64,000 nt of DNA, taken from assembly GCF_021869535.1 (NCBI RefSeq), contig NW_026262679.1, positions 84,813,143 to 84,877,142 of the forward strand, read 5' to 3'. The position numbers were made by a program, and so were the translations under genes. Source of the stretch: Mytilus californianus. Lineage: Eukaryota > Mollusca > Bivalvia > Mytilida > Mytilidae. The stretch's first letter is position 1, and every line of letters starts with the position of its first letter. The notes below the pieces were generated by a model. The model ran no database searches. It had not been told where the DNA came from and worked only from the letters and a program-made list of their open reading frames with translations. Positions 1 through 12,900 of this stretch are shown here, piece after piece.

Positions 1-911
1 TTTTTGCTCTTCATTCTTATAATTATCGAGTATATTTCGAAGGTGAATTTTATTTCAAGTTCTATTATAAAAGACCCAAGAAGAATTCGAATTTGAATAT
101 TTTACGTTTTCATTTTGCAAATACATATGCAAAAAGTAGGCATCAGTGTCCAGTTATAAGACTATTTATCTGTCTTACCTATAGTACACGATAACCAAGA
201 AATTTCGAGCACTTTTCGACTACTATATTTATTTTCAATATTCTCATTGTCAGCTGATAAAGTAATGCTTTGGCACAAGTTAACGTAATACAAACTAAGG
301 TAAATAACAGACTCAGCAATTAATTATGGCAGTCATAATTGGCTTTATATTTCAAATTTCCATATCAAAAGATGGTTGATTGATTGTTGCTTGCTTCCAT
401 GCTTGGTCCAGTGAACAAACGGATGTATATTGAATACGTCAATGAGATAGTAACTAAAATGTAAAAGAAAATAAATGAAATACGTGTGTATGAGTGTGTG
501 TGAAAAGTACCTAAACGACACAGATAATGCTTTCAGATGTGGAAGAAACTGTTCACAAATTATTTTAAATATCTGCCTGTATACATTTTTATAGACTAAA
601 AATATAGCAATAGTACAGCATCCTGTTAGAAATTATATGACAGCAATTTCAAGCTAACATAGATTAGTTTGTTGACGCTTTTGTTTGTTTGAATATCTGT
701 ATTACATTGGCGCTCTAGATTTCTGATGACATGTATACTAAATAAACTTTAACTCAGGATAGTTTTTTTTTTTGTATACAGCATTAACGTTTAAACTTCA
801 TTTTACTAAGTTCAAAGCAAAACACATTCTAGAGGATTTTTTCGAGTTTTAAATGTTTTTTAGTTAAAAAAAACATACAGTATATGCATAATATTATAAT
901 TTCACAGTAAA
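1..911. other. Upstream region of copy A, no coding feature recognised
   Basis: AT-rich, no family-level protein match in any frame. A 5' UTR exon and promoter of copy A are expected here or farther upstream but could not be placed. The acceptor-like atttcacag ends at 907, just before the start codon. Confidence 0.5.
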
Positions 912-3900
912 ATGAAGATCATTCTACTACTAGGATTGTACATATCAACAGTTTTTTGTCAGTTTCAACTGCAAAAACAAAGCTATATGACATTCCCCTA
1001 TGATACTCAAGGACGAAAGGCATTATTTAGTAATGCTGCTCATCAGGCAGCTTATCACTCAAAGGAACGAATACTGTATGTCTTAGGTAAGTTTATATCA
1101 GTTTTATTCGATATATTGAGGTATAACATTACTGCAACATTCCAGCAACGCTGCCATTCGATATGATATTCCAGAGCTTTCATTTCCTGTAATGATTTCC
1201 TTGAAAGAGGGTTGCGTCTCATAAAAGCATTAATAGAACCAAAGGTTCCTGATGGAAAGGTGAATTAATCCTTTCGAAAGTTTTAAGGATGCTTTCACGA
1301 TCTGGATAACCGTTATATAATATCTATGAAACAGATGACCTCGAAAAAGTTCCAACAATCCAGTCTCTTATTGTTACTAATACGGAAGCGAATTGTCACC
1401 GATTGTTTATTTCCCATGAGCAACACGAAGGGAGGAACTAGTGGAGCAGGAATTGATTATCCGTCGGAAATCCCTTCGATTACCACCTGTTTTGTTTAGG
1501 TTAGTGCTGCCAAGTCCTTAGTTTCCTGTGTAAAGTTTTGAGGACTATCGTTTTCCTTTTTGGTTATAAAATTCTCTGTTTTTGTTTGGCTTACTATTTG
1601 TTATTATAAAAATATTGAGATGTGGTAAGATTACCAATGAAACAATTATCAACCAGAGTTCACAAATGAATGTAAGGAACTAAAACTAGTAAAAGTCACC
1701 TTACGGCCGTCAACAATGAGAAAAACCCATACCGTATAGTCGGCTTTTAAAGGCCTTCACATAAAAAATGTGAGACAATCCAAACGAAAAAATTAAGGCC
1801 TAAATCATAAAAAAGCAATTCACGAAAATAAACAAATATGACAGACATGAACCAACGTCACCAATTGAAATGCAGGCTCCTTACTTGGGACAGCCACATA
1901 AAGAATGTGACTTGGTTAAACATGTTTGTGAGCGCTCAACTCTCCCTATTACCTGTGACAGTGTTGAAAGTGATTGTTCTTTTGGTATTTTTTGCCTGGG
2001 AAAAGAAAACCAAAGGACATTGACGGAATAAATGAATGAATACTTTATTGCAGAATGCATTAACTATGCTATAACAACGAAAACATATTTACAACATGAC
2101 AAATGATAAACAGCAGAGAACAATCCCTAAAATGCATTAGAAGAACGTATATGGCATTACACTACGGTTTCTCGTTAGTTTCTATAAACATGATAAAGAA
2201 GTACATAACCAATATGTAGGCAGAAGGGACTCAACTTTGAATGGGTATTCAACGAACTTATTTTTTAACATTGACCAACTATCGCTTTTCTACTATATCA
2301 ACTAATACATATTTTAGTACTTAAACTTGATACAAAATTAAATTAGCATCATGCATCTGTAAAATTAAGTCAAACTTTATATTTTATGTTGAGTATTATT
2401 TTGTTATGAACTAAACATTTATTTTATTTTCATTAAATATCATTTCCTTAATAATTTGGCATGTACGTCAACAAAAGATAAAGATACAATTTTGAACCAG
2501 AAGTCTTATTCTCTGCTTAAATTTTAACCTAACTATCATATCCTTTCTCCAAAGATTTTGTATTCCTTTTAGATCCACTCATTGGAAGAACCTTCTTATT
2601 TGATTAATTCTATAAAAAGATTTCGTCCGAATATGTATGAAATTGGCAAACAACAATTAGTCAATCAATTTAAGATTATTTCTCTCCTGTGGTGGTTGCT
2701 ACAAAATCTAGGAAATCCGAAATAGAATTGAGATATATATATATATCAAACGTTGAAAAGCTAATTGTCAATAAAAATATAAAAAGGACGACACAATCCG
2801 TTTAGGATCAATTGTTTATTGAGAGAGTTAAATACAACTTTACACCCTTTTCCATTTTGAAATTTGTATCTGACTCAAATCTTTCTTTTCAATTTAAAAA
2901 GAAACAGTTTAAAAATTAAAAAAAAAACTTTATAATTTCAGGCGCCCAAATAGCAATAAATCGTCCACGTCTTCTGCATATTGTTGACTTGTTTAATCCG
3001 TCAGCTCCATCTATTCTTCTCACACATAAAATTGATCCAACTTTATATGGTCGAGCAAATGATGTTCAAGTTTGCGGTGACACAGTTGCAGTCAGCTTAG
3101 AATCTGCAGTGCCGACTAAAGAAGGATATGTAGGACTGTTTACCACATTTAAACGTGGCGATACACAGTTAGTTACACAAGCAGTAGTACCTGGTAAGCA
3201 CATAATATGTAATAAAACAGGTAAGAGTATGGTGTACTTTTGCTGAATTGTCTTCTTTGGTGTATATTAATTCAGTCTACTAGGAATTAGTACTCTTGTC
3301 AATCAAGTTAAATTGAGTTTTCTTTCAATCCTTAAGAATCATCAATCATTTCAGTCATTTGAGTCAATTACAAATAAAATACTATAAAGCATGTGGATCT
3401 AGACAATTTATGTATATGATTTAACTCATATACAGAGTTTGATAATCTATATTGACAACTCCAGAACGTTTGAATACCCATCTCTATTGGATTCTTCTTG
3501 TCAAACGATTTTTCCTATCTCACACTTTTAGATTCTATTTATTAAATTAATCCTTGCAGTGTAACTGACACAATTGAACTCTGAATGTCAAACGACCAAT
3601 TATTTTCCGTGTCATGTTACAAGCTTAATTACTTCAATAGATTTACATGTAATGCATTAAATTGACCTCTGTATATTACGATTACCTATTAAGCATATAC
3701 AGAGTTCAATTTACTAAATTGACCACTATGGTAAGTTTTTCTATAAGTCTCAGTTGAATGCTTGCTGTCAAACAATTTTTTTTTTCTATCTCACATTTTT
3801 TAATTCAGTTGAATCAACTAATCCCTGCAGTATCAAATCTTCTCTATTTATATTTTCTGATTGAATTTACTTTATTGACTGATTTGATCCAAACAGCACT

Positions 3901-6900
3901 ATAAATAAGATTGACTCAATTAATCTTTTTATAAATTGTTCAATTGTGTTAATTGAACGTCCAAGTTCATTTGATTGAATTGAATAATGTGTATCAATTG
4001 AAGTTCCCAAAAGGTCTGACTTGTTTGACTACGCGATTTCGATTTAAGTTACTGGATCGATCGAAAAGCTCCATGATTTAGTGATTGAATTCAATACATT
4101 ATGGGTCATTAAAACTCCCAAGATCTATTGAATAAATAGATCGACTGAAAGTCGTTGACAAAAACTCATCTAAAATAGAAGGTTTATACTGCTGATACTT
4201 GTTTGAATGGTTTGACTTCTGCGTTTCAAAAAAAACAATTGAAAGAATTTACTGAAAGAACATCAAGTCAATGAAGCAATACTGCACTACACTCTTATTA
4301 CACGATTCAATCTTTAGAAATCTTATTGATAGATAAGAGAAAAGAACAACGTTGAAGAAAATGTAGATATTTTTTCGCTGCGTTGAAGACCCATTGATCT
4401 CCTTAGGCTGTCTTCTGCTCTTTGGTCGGGATGTTGTCTCTCTATTTAACACATTCCCAGTTTTCATTCTTTATTCGATATCACTTAGTATTTAGAAATA
4501 ATTTTTCTTTTGTTATCTTCTCTCCTTTTTAAATATCGTTCAATTCTTGAAAACTACAATTATAACAAAAATATACATTGTGTTTTTTCTAAGAACGTTT
4601 CGTTAATATAAGCTACGGAATGTACTATTTGCTATTTGATTGTTGTTTCTTTAATTTGCAGATGTTGAAATGAAACTAAACTTAATTTGTCTTTGAAATG
4701 TTATGGTTGAGAATTTTGAAAAGTACAGGATATGTATACTACCAAATACTCAAAACTTCAGATCCTTTTGGAAAAAAAACTATTATACTCATACATGGAG
4801 AAGTTCGGTGCCAGAAACTACAAAAGCATAACATGATTCTCAAAAGGAGAAAACATTTGCTGTCCAACATATTCTACTCCTAGGCATAGATTTCCCTTTG
4901 TCATATTTGGCATACTGTTTTGAAGTTTTTGGTTTTCAATGTCGTTCGACTTCGTGTTTTAATTTGCCTTTCAACTGTTTTTTTGGAGATTTATATAGAA
5001 GCAACATGTAATTTAAAGTTATAAGTCTAGTTTCTTTAACGAGTTTTGTTTTAGAAATGTTTGAAAATACAATAAAATCATAACCTTATATTGTAGTTTA
5101 CATTTTTTGTGGGTTTTTTTTAGTGGGCGTGGACCCAAAAGGAATGGCATTTACTGGTGACTGTCATAAACTTGTTATTGCGAATGAAGGTCGAGGTGGA
5201 CTCGATGGGACATTTGTAGATCCGCCAGGATCTGTATCGATATTGATAGGGAACAATCTGGGATCTTCAACACACGTTAACATAGGCTTCCAATCCATCT
5301 TAGAAAATAGGTAGATATAAATAAATGATTTACATTATTATTTTCCAGAAATGAAGGAAAATTAATAATTCCATTACAACTTTAATTTTGTGGCAGTTAT
5401 TGAAAACATGGAATAATCTACTGGATTCAGTTCTTCAGAATAAATTACATTTATATTTCTTTTTGCCTGTAAAAACATCACAAGACAACACACCGAATTC
5501 CCTATAAATATGGAATACAAATAGAAACCGGTTTTCAAGTATTTATAAATTATTGACTTAAATTTATTTGGATATGAGAGTTCCTGGTGGAGGTAAATCC
5601 AAAAAAGCGCTTTAGTCGCATCACATTTGTAAACTATTTGTGGATTATATGTCTATCCCTAAGTATCGTGTCCCAACAGGGAAAAATACACATTTATTAG
5701 AGGTCATACCGTCTACTTAACTTAATTAGTGGACTTATTAGACGATGAAACGTGCTTACATTTAAGTTATTTTCTAGATAAGATTTTCTCTGGTAAACAG
5801 GAAATCACTTGAATGTGAAAAGTTTGTTATAATATAATTGTTTATACAATGCAGATATATTATTTGCTAGTTGCTAAAACATTCAGTAGAAATTAAATAC
5901 TTCATACATATTCATTTTCATCATAATTCTTTAAACAAAATACATATCGGATCCCAAGATAGTAGTTCTAGTAAAGTATAAGGTCATCGAATTGGATACA
6001 ATAATCTTAAAAACATAATAATTTTAAAGCTATCGGCATGTTTTAAATTCTGAACTTCTGTTTTACTATAGGGAAGATTTGTATCAGTCATCGGGTGTGA
6101 GGTGGGTGTATAAGGGAGACCATAATGCTGGTATCGTCAATAATATGAGGGATGATCTCGAGCCTGACAAAGTTACTTTAAGCTATGATGAACGGTTTGC
6201 TTATGTATCACTTCCTGTGAGTAATTGTCTTTCATTTTGTATGCGTATGCTTTAAGTAAATGTTGTCTTATCAATTCTGAGGATAAACATTACAAAAACT
6301 ACGAATGTTCATGCACTTAACATAATGACAATTAATATCTTAATCTAAAAACGGTGGTATTTTGTCATGTATCTTATTTTTTGTTCCTTGATTTTAAATC
6401 TCAAATAACAAGTTGTCAATTTCGAATTATTGTTACTTCGTGAAACAGGACATTATATGGATAGTTGCCTCTGAGTAGAAAATCCTTGTGTTTCGAATAA
6501 TTCAACATTTCATTAAAAGTAAGTTTACAAAAAAATGAACATATCAATAAAACCATGGCTTAAAGAAAAACGACAGTCTATGAAAAACTACACAGAAAAC
6601 TATAGACTGGTCAACTACACCCCCTCCAAAATCCTTAGGTGATCTCAGGTGTCCTGGAAATGTAAGCAGATATATATGCTTAAAGCAGACCAAATAATCG
6701 GAATGACCACAATCGGAACCACGTTAATTCCTAACGTATAGAGGTCTGGTGCGTCGACTAGCAATCTCTTTAAATAAGTATTACACATTGAAAACTGTAA
6801 TATATGAAATTCATTATTCTTGAAACAATTGTTAGGAAGGAAAAAACAAACATAACTTATATATGTGTGTATTATTATGTGAATATATCGGTCGTTAGAC

Positions 6901-9900
6901 ATCCAAATGAGATTAATACGTTCGTTTCAGTTCTTGTGCAATTATTGTTGTGACAAGAACCAGTCATATAACATCACGTAAACTCAACTTTGTATTGCAT
7001 GTTCATATTGAAAAAAAATTATCTCGTAAACAAATTGTACAGAAGAAGCCTCTAGAATTGAAATATAAAAAAACCTATGATAACGTTTGCTCTCATTTTA
7101 GTTTATGCTTTGCTGAAAGGATATAGACGAAAATGTGTTTAGTCAAACTTAATATTACATATATATTATTATTTTGGAATATTATGTATCATATATTACC
7201 ATAGAAAAATAAATTTCCTAAAAAATAATGAAAATAAAAGTTCACAAATTTGGTGCGTCTGAAGCGCTTTTCTGGATTTACCTACAGCAGTAACGCTCAA
7301 TACCAACAATTTAAAGCTAAGGATAACAAAAAGTGTGTATATTATTTGGCGAAATGTTGATTTCATTTAGGAAAATAACGCTATTGTTAGAATAGACATC
7401 GAATCTTATACAGTGAATCAAGTTTTGCCACTTGGTTTAAAGAACTTGACGCTGTATAGAACGGACTGTAGTGATCAAGATGGAGGTATGATGTAACAAG
7501 TTATAAAGTTTGGAAAGAGATCTCAATATTGATAAATGTTCTCTTTTTCAATGTAACATCGTAAAATCAAATGTAGTACGATTTTTTTCTGTAATTTCAT
7601 GAGGTCTCTTTGGATCTATTTTATTTAAAGGAGAAGGTATGATTAATCCACGTTTTGGCCCCATGAATTCGAAAATAAAAAAATCTGCCTAATAACATAT
7701 TTCAAATCTTGATGAAAATACCAAATGAACATTCAAACTCATAAGTCGAAAATAAGCTGACAACGCCATGGCTAAAAAAGACAAAGACCAACAGACAAAC
7801 AGACAAACAATAGTACACAAAACACAACATAGAAAGCTAAAGACTGAGCAAGACATTAAACAGTCAACCATCAGTATTTATATTTTTGAATTTTGTCTTA
7901 CATTCATATATTTAAATTCGGGCTTGAAACTTCTTGCATTGTATGAGAAACTGCAAAAATATATTAATTCTTATATCATGTCATCAATAATTAGATTTTA
8001 GCAAACCCCAAAAGATATTTTGCCACAAAATATTTATTACAAAAAAGTACCAAACACTACATGTTAAATGGCTAGTTGACGTCAAATGTGTCAATTTCGA
8101 CATGTAAAAATTGCCGATTGGTATTTTTGTATTGTTCACATCTGTTTCTATAGGTTTTGAAAGTTTAATGTTGGTGAATAATTTAAGAATTGTTGCTTCT
8201 TTTATTCTCCTTTTTATTCAAATTATAGTATAGTGCTACGATATATATGATATCCTACAAATTAAGACACATTTTCACAAAGCAGCCTATTTCGATTGGT
8301 GCAAATATTTTTGGATCTTGAAGAGGCTTAAGAGAGAGACAGGAGATACCAAAGGGATATTCAAGCTGATTAGTCAAACACAAACTGACAACGCCATGGC
8401 AAAAACAAAAAAACTATCTACAGACAATGAACATTCATCTAAACACATGATAGAGAACTATAGACAGAGCAACACGAACTCCAACAAAACCCGAGTTAAC
8501 TCATGTGGCCCGGAAGAGTTAGCAGATCCTTATCCACACGTGGCAGCCGAAGTGTTGCTCATATAAGGTAGCAATAAACAGTTAGGAAAAAATATTAAAA
8601 TTTTCCCTCATAAATTTTACCATCCCCTTTTCATTGCCTTCTTGCAATATTAAGCTTACTGTTTGTGTCATATATGTGCATATGTATGTAATCAGAATCT
8701 TCCATAGATTTCATACCCAGTATATAAAATTTTAAAATATAATTTCTTTTTGGTGTATCCATGGCAACAATCTGCATTTTTTTGTTATAAAATATAGCAA
8801 AAAGGGGGGAAAAGATGTGACATATTTCCCCAAAATTTGACCAAAAGTAGAATTTCAATCACTTCAAGTAATACCTTTTCTGAAACTGTTTACATATATC
8901 TTTCAATAAATCCAATGAAAATCATATGTCTTTCGTCTCATTTTTTTGTAAAATTGCGTCAAAAACTTCATGTAGAAAAAAAGTGTTTGTAAACATTACA
9001 TTAATTTCTGGACCGATGACCGGTCTAGCTATGAAAATACGGAGAGTCAAACAGAGAATAGCCCATAAAACATGTAAAAAATAATTGTGATGTTCTTATA
9101 AACCACCTTTGAAGGCTAAATTAGTACTCAGCTGTCTAAAAATGAATTTTATTACACAATAACTTTCATATATGAAAAATCCACCGGGGCCAAAATGCGA
9201 AACCAAACTCCTAACTGTGTATTGCTACCTAAGTCCAAATTGGTTGATAATTTCGATTCGGTGAGGTTACATTCGAGGAAAAGAGGATGTGATTGTGGTT
9301 ATGACAATTGGAACTTATCATCTAGAAAACTGATATTCCATAACGGTCAACTTACTATTGATGATTAATTGTTGGTGTTTAACTCCAGTTTCAGCACTAT
9401 TTGTTATTTTGCGGCGGCCAGTTTTTTATTGGTCGAGAAAGCCGTGGTGGTCGGAGAGAACTACCGACCTTCGGCAGGAAAACTGGCAATCCTAATCAAT
9501 AAAGATTGGAGTTCGAACTCACAACATCAATATTGAAAATCTAGTGATACAGTATTTATACTATATAGACCACTCGACCACCATGATGGCGTCCGTAAAA
9601 TTTTCGAAGGGAAGACTCCAACTTCACCACTTGGAACCCTTTGTTCAATAGCATCGGTGTAAGCAGCAACCCTCCATCAAGGAAATCATGATAGGAAATA
9701 CAAGTTCTGCAATATCGTATTTACTGGGAGATTTATAAGGCGCTGCATTAAGCGTAAAGCCCGCTTGAAAAAATCCGCCCTCAGATATATATATATCGTG
9801 TGCAGCCGCTGCTGGAATGTTGTTCCATGGAAATTGAAAGTTCACAATTGAAAAGCTGAAATCATCTGTTGTTTCGTAAAGTTTTGTTCTCAGCCGACCC

Positions 9901-12900
9901 TCCTTTTCACAATCCCATCCATTTTTCCTCTAATGTGATCTAACGAATTAGACACATCCCAGGGTTTGTACTTTTGCTTACCCTTCCGGGGCACCTGTGA
10001 TCACCCTTAGTTTTGTTTTAAAGGAGTTCGTTTTGCTCCTGCTTTAGTTTATAATGTTGTTCTTTCTATCTAATGTATTTGATGTTTATACCGGTAACAA
10101 TCTCGTCTATCCTTTGTCACGAAAAATTTGTTTTAATTTCAAAATTTCACATTCGGTTAAGTTTCAAGGCTAGAAAATTCACATGACCGATGGTTTAGGA
10201 ATTTGGTGATGTCTTAGAGTTGGATACAAATCAATTACCAATCCCCTTTTGCATTATACAAAATCACTTGACATAATAACATTTACGGTGCCAATATTTC
10301 TGCACCACTTGCGCAGTTCGACAATATATAACTGTTGATTGATGCTTGAGACTAAAATATTTAAAAATCCGAAACTTTTTACAAAATGAAGAGATTATAA
10401 ACCAAAAAGGACAAAAAGTATAGGCAATGCCGAGCAAGGAATCAGTCCTTTGCATGAGGGAGATTTATTCTTTAATTTAGAATAAATTCAAAAAATTTAT
10501 AATACTAATTTAAATAACGCAATATCCGTATTTTCATGCCATTACCAAAATCCTGGCTACTAGGCTGGGGATACTCCCGGGGACTAACGTTACAACATAT
10601 GTTAAGGATGTACACCTCTGAGGAGCCAAAAATTTCTAGAATTAAACTTTTTTTCTTAACCTGATTTTTGGTTTTATATGACTGTAAGAAAGTAATTGAT
10701 AAAGAAAAAATCATATGGTGGTGCACTTCTTTTTTTGCTACGGCCAATTGAAAGTACCTAATTTTAATGATTTTCCCATTTTTCATCAGTTTTTACCCAT
10801 TTTTGGGCTATTATCATGAAACAATTCACAGTTTCACGATTAAACTTTTTCTAATACTTTCACTAAAGATAAAGTGGACCAATCTGAATAAATTTAACTT
10901 AAAAAAAACTATAGGTAGTGTTAATATTAGAAAGTTTTAAAAAGTGTTGTTGCTTTTTCATGTCAAATTGACCATGCTGTCAATTTTGTAAATTTTGGAT
11001 TTTTCTCTTTTTCTAGAACCAAAAGCATATTATTTCAACTTCTTTGTTATAAATGATTGAAAAAATACATATCAAAGAAATTTGAAAAGAAAAAATTGAC
11101 ATGGGATATACATATTTTTGGTAAAATGATTTCTTGTACCCTCACCCATTCTCTCAACATTTTGGATGATGAGACTGACTGGATTGGTTATAAAATTCGA
11201 AAACTTTATTACTCAAAAACTACTTATACTAAATGCACAATTTTTTCAAAGGATACATCCTTCTGTTTACCCTTCCGGTGCACCTGAGATCAACCCTGGT
11301 TTTTGGTGAGGTTCGTGTTGCTCAGTCTTTAAATTCTATGTTATGTTTTGTATGCTGTTGTTTGTCTTTTGGTCGTTTTTCGTGTTTTGCCATAAGTTGT
11401 CAGTTTGCTTTCGACTTATGAGTTTGAATGTTCCATTGGTATATTTCGCCTCTCTTCTAAGTAATATAGGTTTGGTTTTGTTTTCGTCAAGGAACATATA
11501 TTCGATATTTTTCTTTTATTTTAACAAAGAACACAAAATATGTTTTGAATAAATAGTCATCCTATCCGTACATGTAGTGTCTGTTGTGAAAATAATAATA
11601 TAAGACGATATTTATTATTCTACCTTTTATTTCAATGTCATTAATAGAACTAAGATACTGAAAGAAAAATTATGTGTTGGTACTCCTGAATTTTTTTAAA
11701 TCTTTGAACAGCAAAACACAAAGACGTGACAAACTCACTAATTCAGTCAAATGGTTGAGTCTGATAATTTTAAATACGTCTTGGTCTCTCAGAAATACTG
11801 CACATTTTAATCAAATTTATTATGAAACTTCTAAGGAGTGTTGTTTCTGTTTTTTTTCTTGGGCGACAGTACTAGTACCCAAACAACTGCTGGTGCTTCC
11901 TATCTGGTTTCCTGTAGTAGCGAGCATATTTCGACCCTGTTTTCCAAATTATGTGTTGTTTCTATTGCCTTGTTAAAGTTAAAGATTATCGTGTTGGTAG
12001 GTGCATTGTGCCGATTTTTTTTCTTTGTATTTAAGTATTATGGTCTATATGGCAAATGGGGAGATTTGTGAGCACTTTAAATCACACAACATATTGTGGC
12101 TTTCCCAGTCAAGCTAATCAAGTATTGTTAGTTGGTGTTTGTCTTTGTATGTATGTCTAGTTTCTTTATCGGAGGAGTCGGGTTTTGGTGACTAATGTGG
12201 TCAGTTGTACTGTGAGGTAGTTTTGTGGATTCCTGTTATCCCTATATATTATTTATATGATTTCAAACGCGTGTTGTGCGCAACAGAAATATGTTCAAAC
12301 TGTTTAAATTGATAACACTTAGTCGGTACAGCTGTTGGTGGACTAATAGCGAATTGATTGTATGCTATGATTATCGCGATTTTGTATATTTTTCCTTTAG
12401 TCTTTTTTGTGATAATTTTTTTATATCATTATACTCCCTTGAGATGGAAAATTATCGTCAGAAAATGAGGGCGTACGTTTCGTTGTCAGTATAAATATCT
12501 ACGACGTCATAAGCAAAATAGCGATAAACAGATTATCAATGGTCTTTCAAACTCGATGATGTTTCTCGGTCACATCTTATCTCATGGCTGTCGCCCTTCG
12601 ATGAGCTTGTAGCTGCGAAACACCCTCTTGTTTGAAAAATCATTGATAATCTATAATTCTAACACCATATACTTTTATTGACTTTCGACACTTTCTAACT
12701 CGAACGTACCTTATGGTTATTCAGGTGCGCAGGTAATCATAATATTACAAACCAGATACGTATACACTTTCTAAAAAAAGTTAATCAATGATTATATGTT
12801 TTCTCACTTTCTTTGTTACTGAATTATTCAATTGCAATAACATATCTGTTTCTTATGTTGACTGTTGAATGGGCAAATTTATTACACTGTCCCATTTATG

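Noticed and set aside
1838..2023. 61-codon ORF
   Set aside because: It lies mostly inside a reverse-oriented R1 repeat copy; incidental.
9645..9845. 66-codon minus-strand ORF as a gene
   Set aside because: It belongs to dispersed repeat R2, with a related broken copy at 1150-1230. Treated as a repeat remnant and raised as a finding instead.
11674..12071. Overlapping 100- and 77-codon ORFs in copy A intron 5
   Set aside because: Hydrophobic, phenylalanine-rich translation of T-rich DNA, with no motif or splice-site support.
12813..12870. Alternative first exon with signal peptide (MLLNYSIAITYLFLMLT) for copy A exon 6
   Set aside because: The open frame upstream of exon 6 is short, copy B has nothing like it beyond chance, and no promoter is visible.
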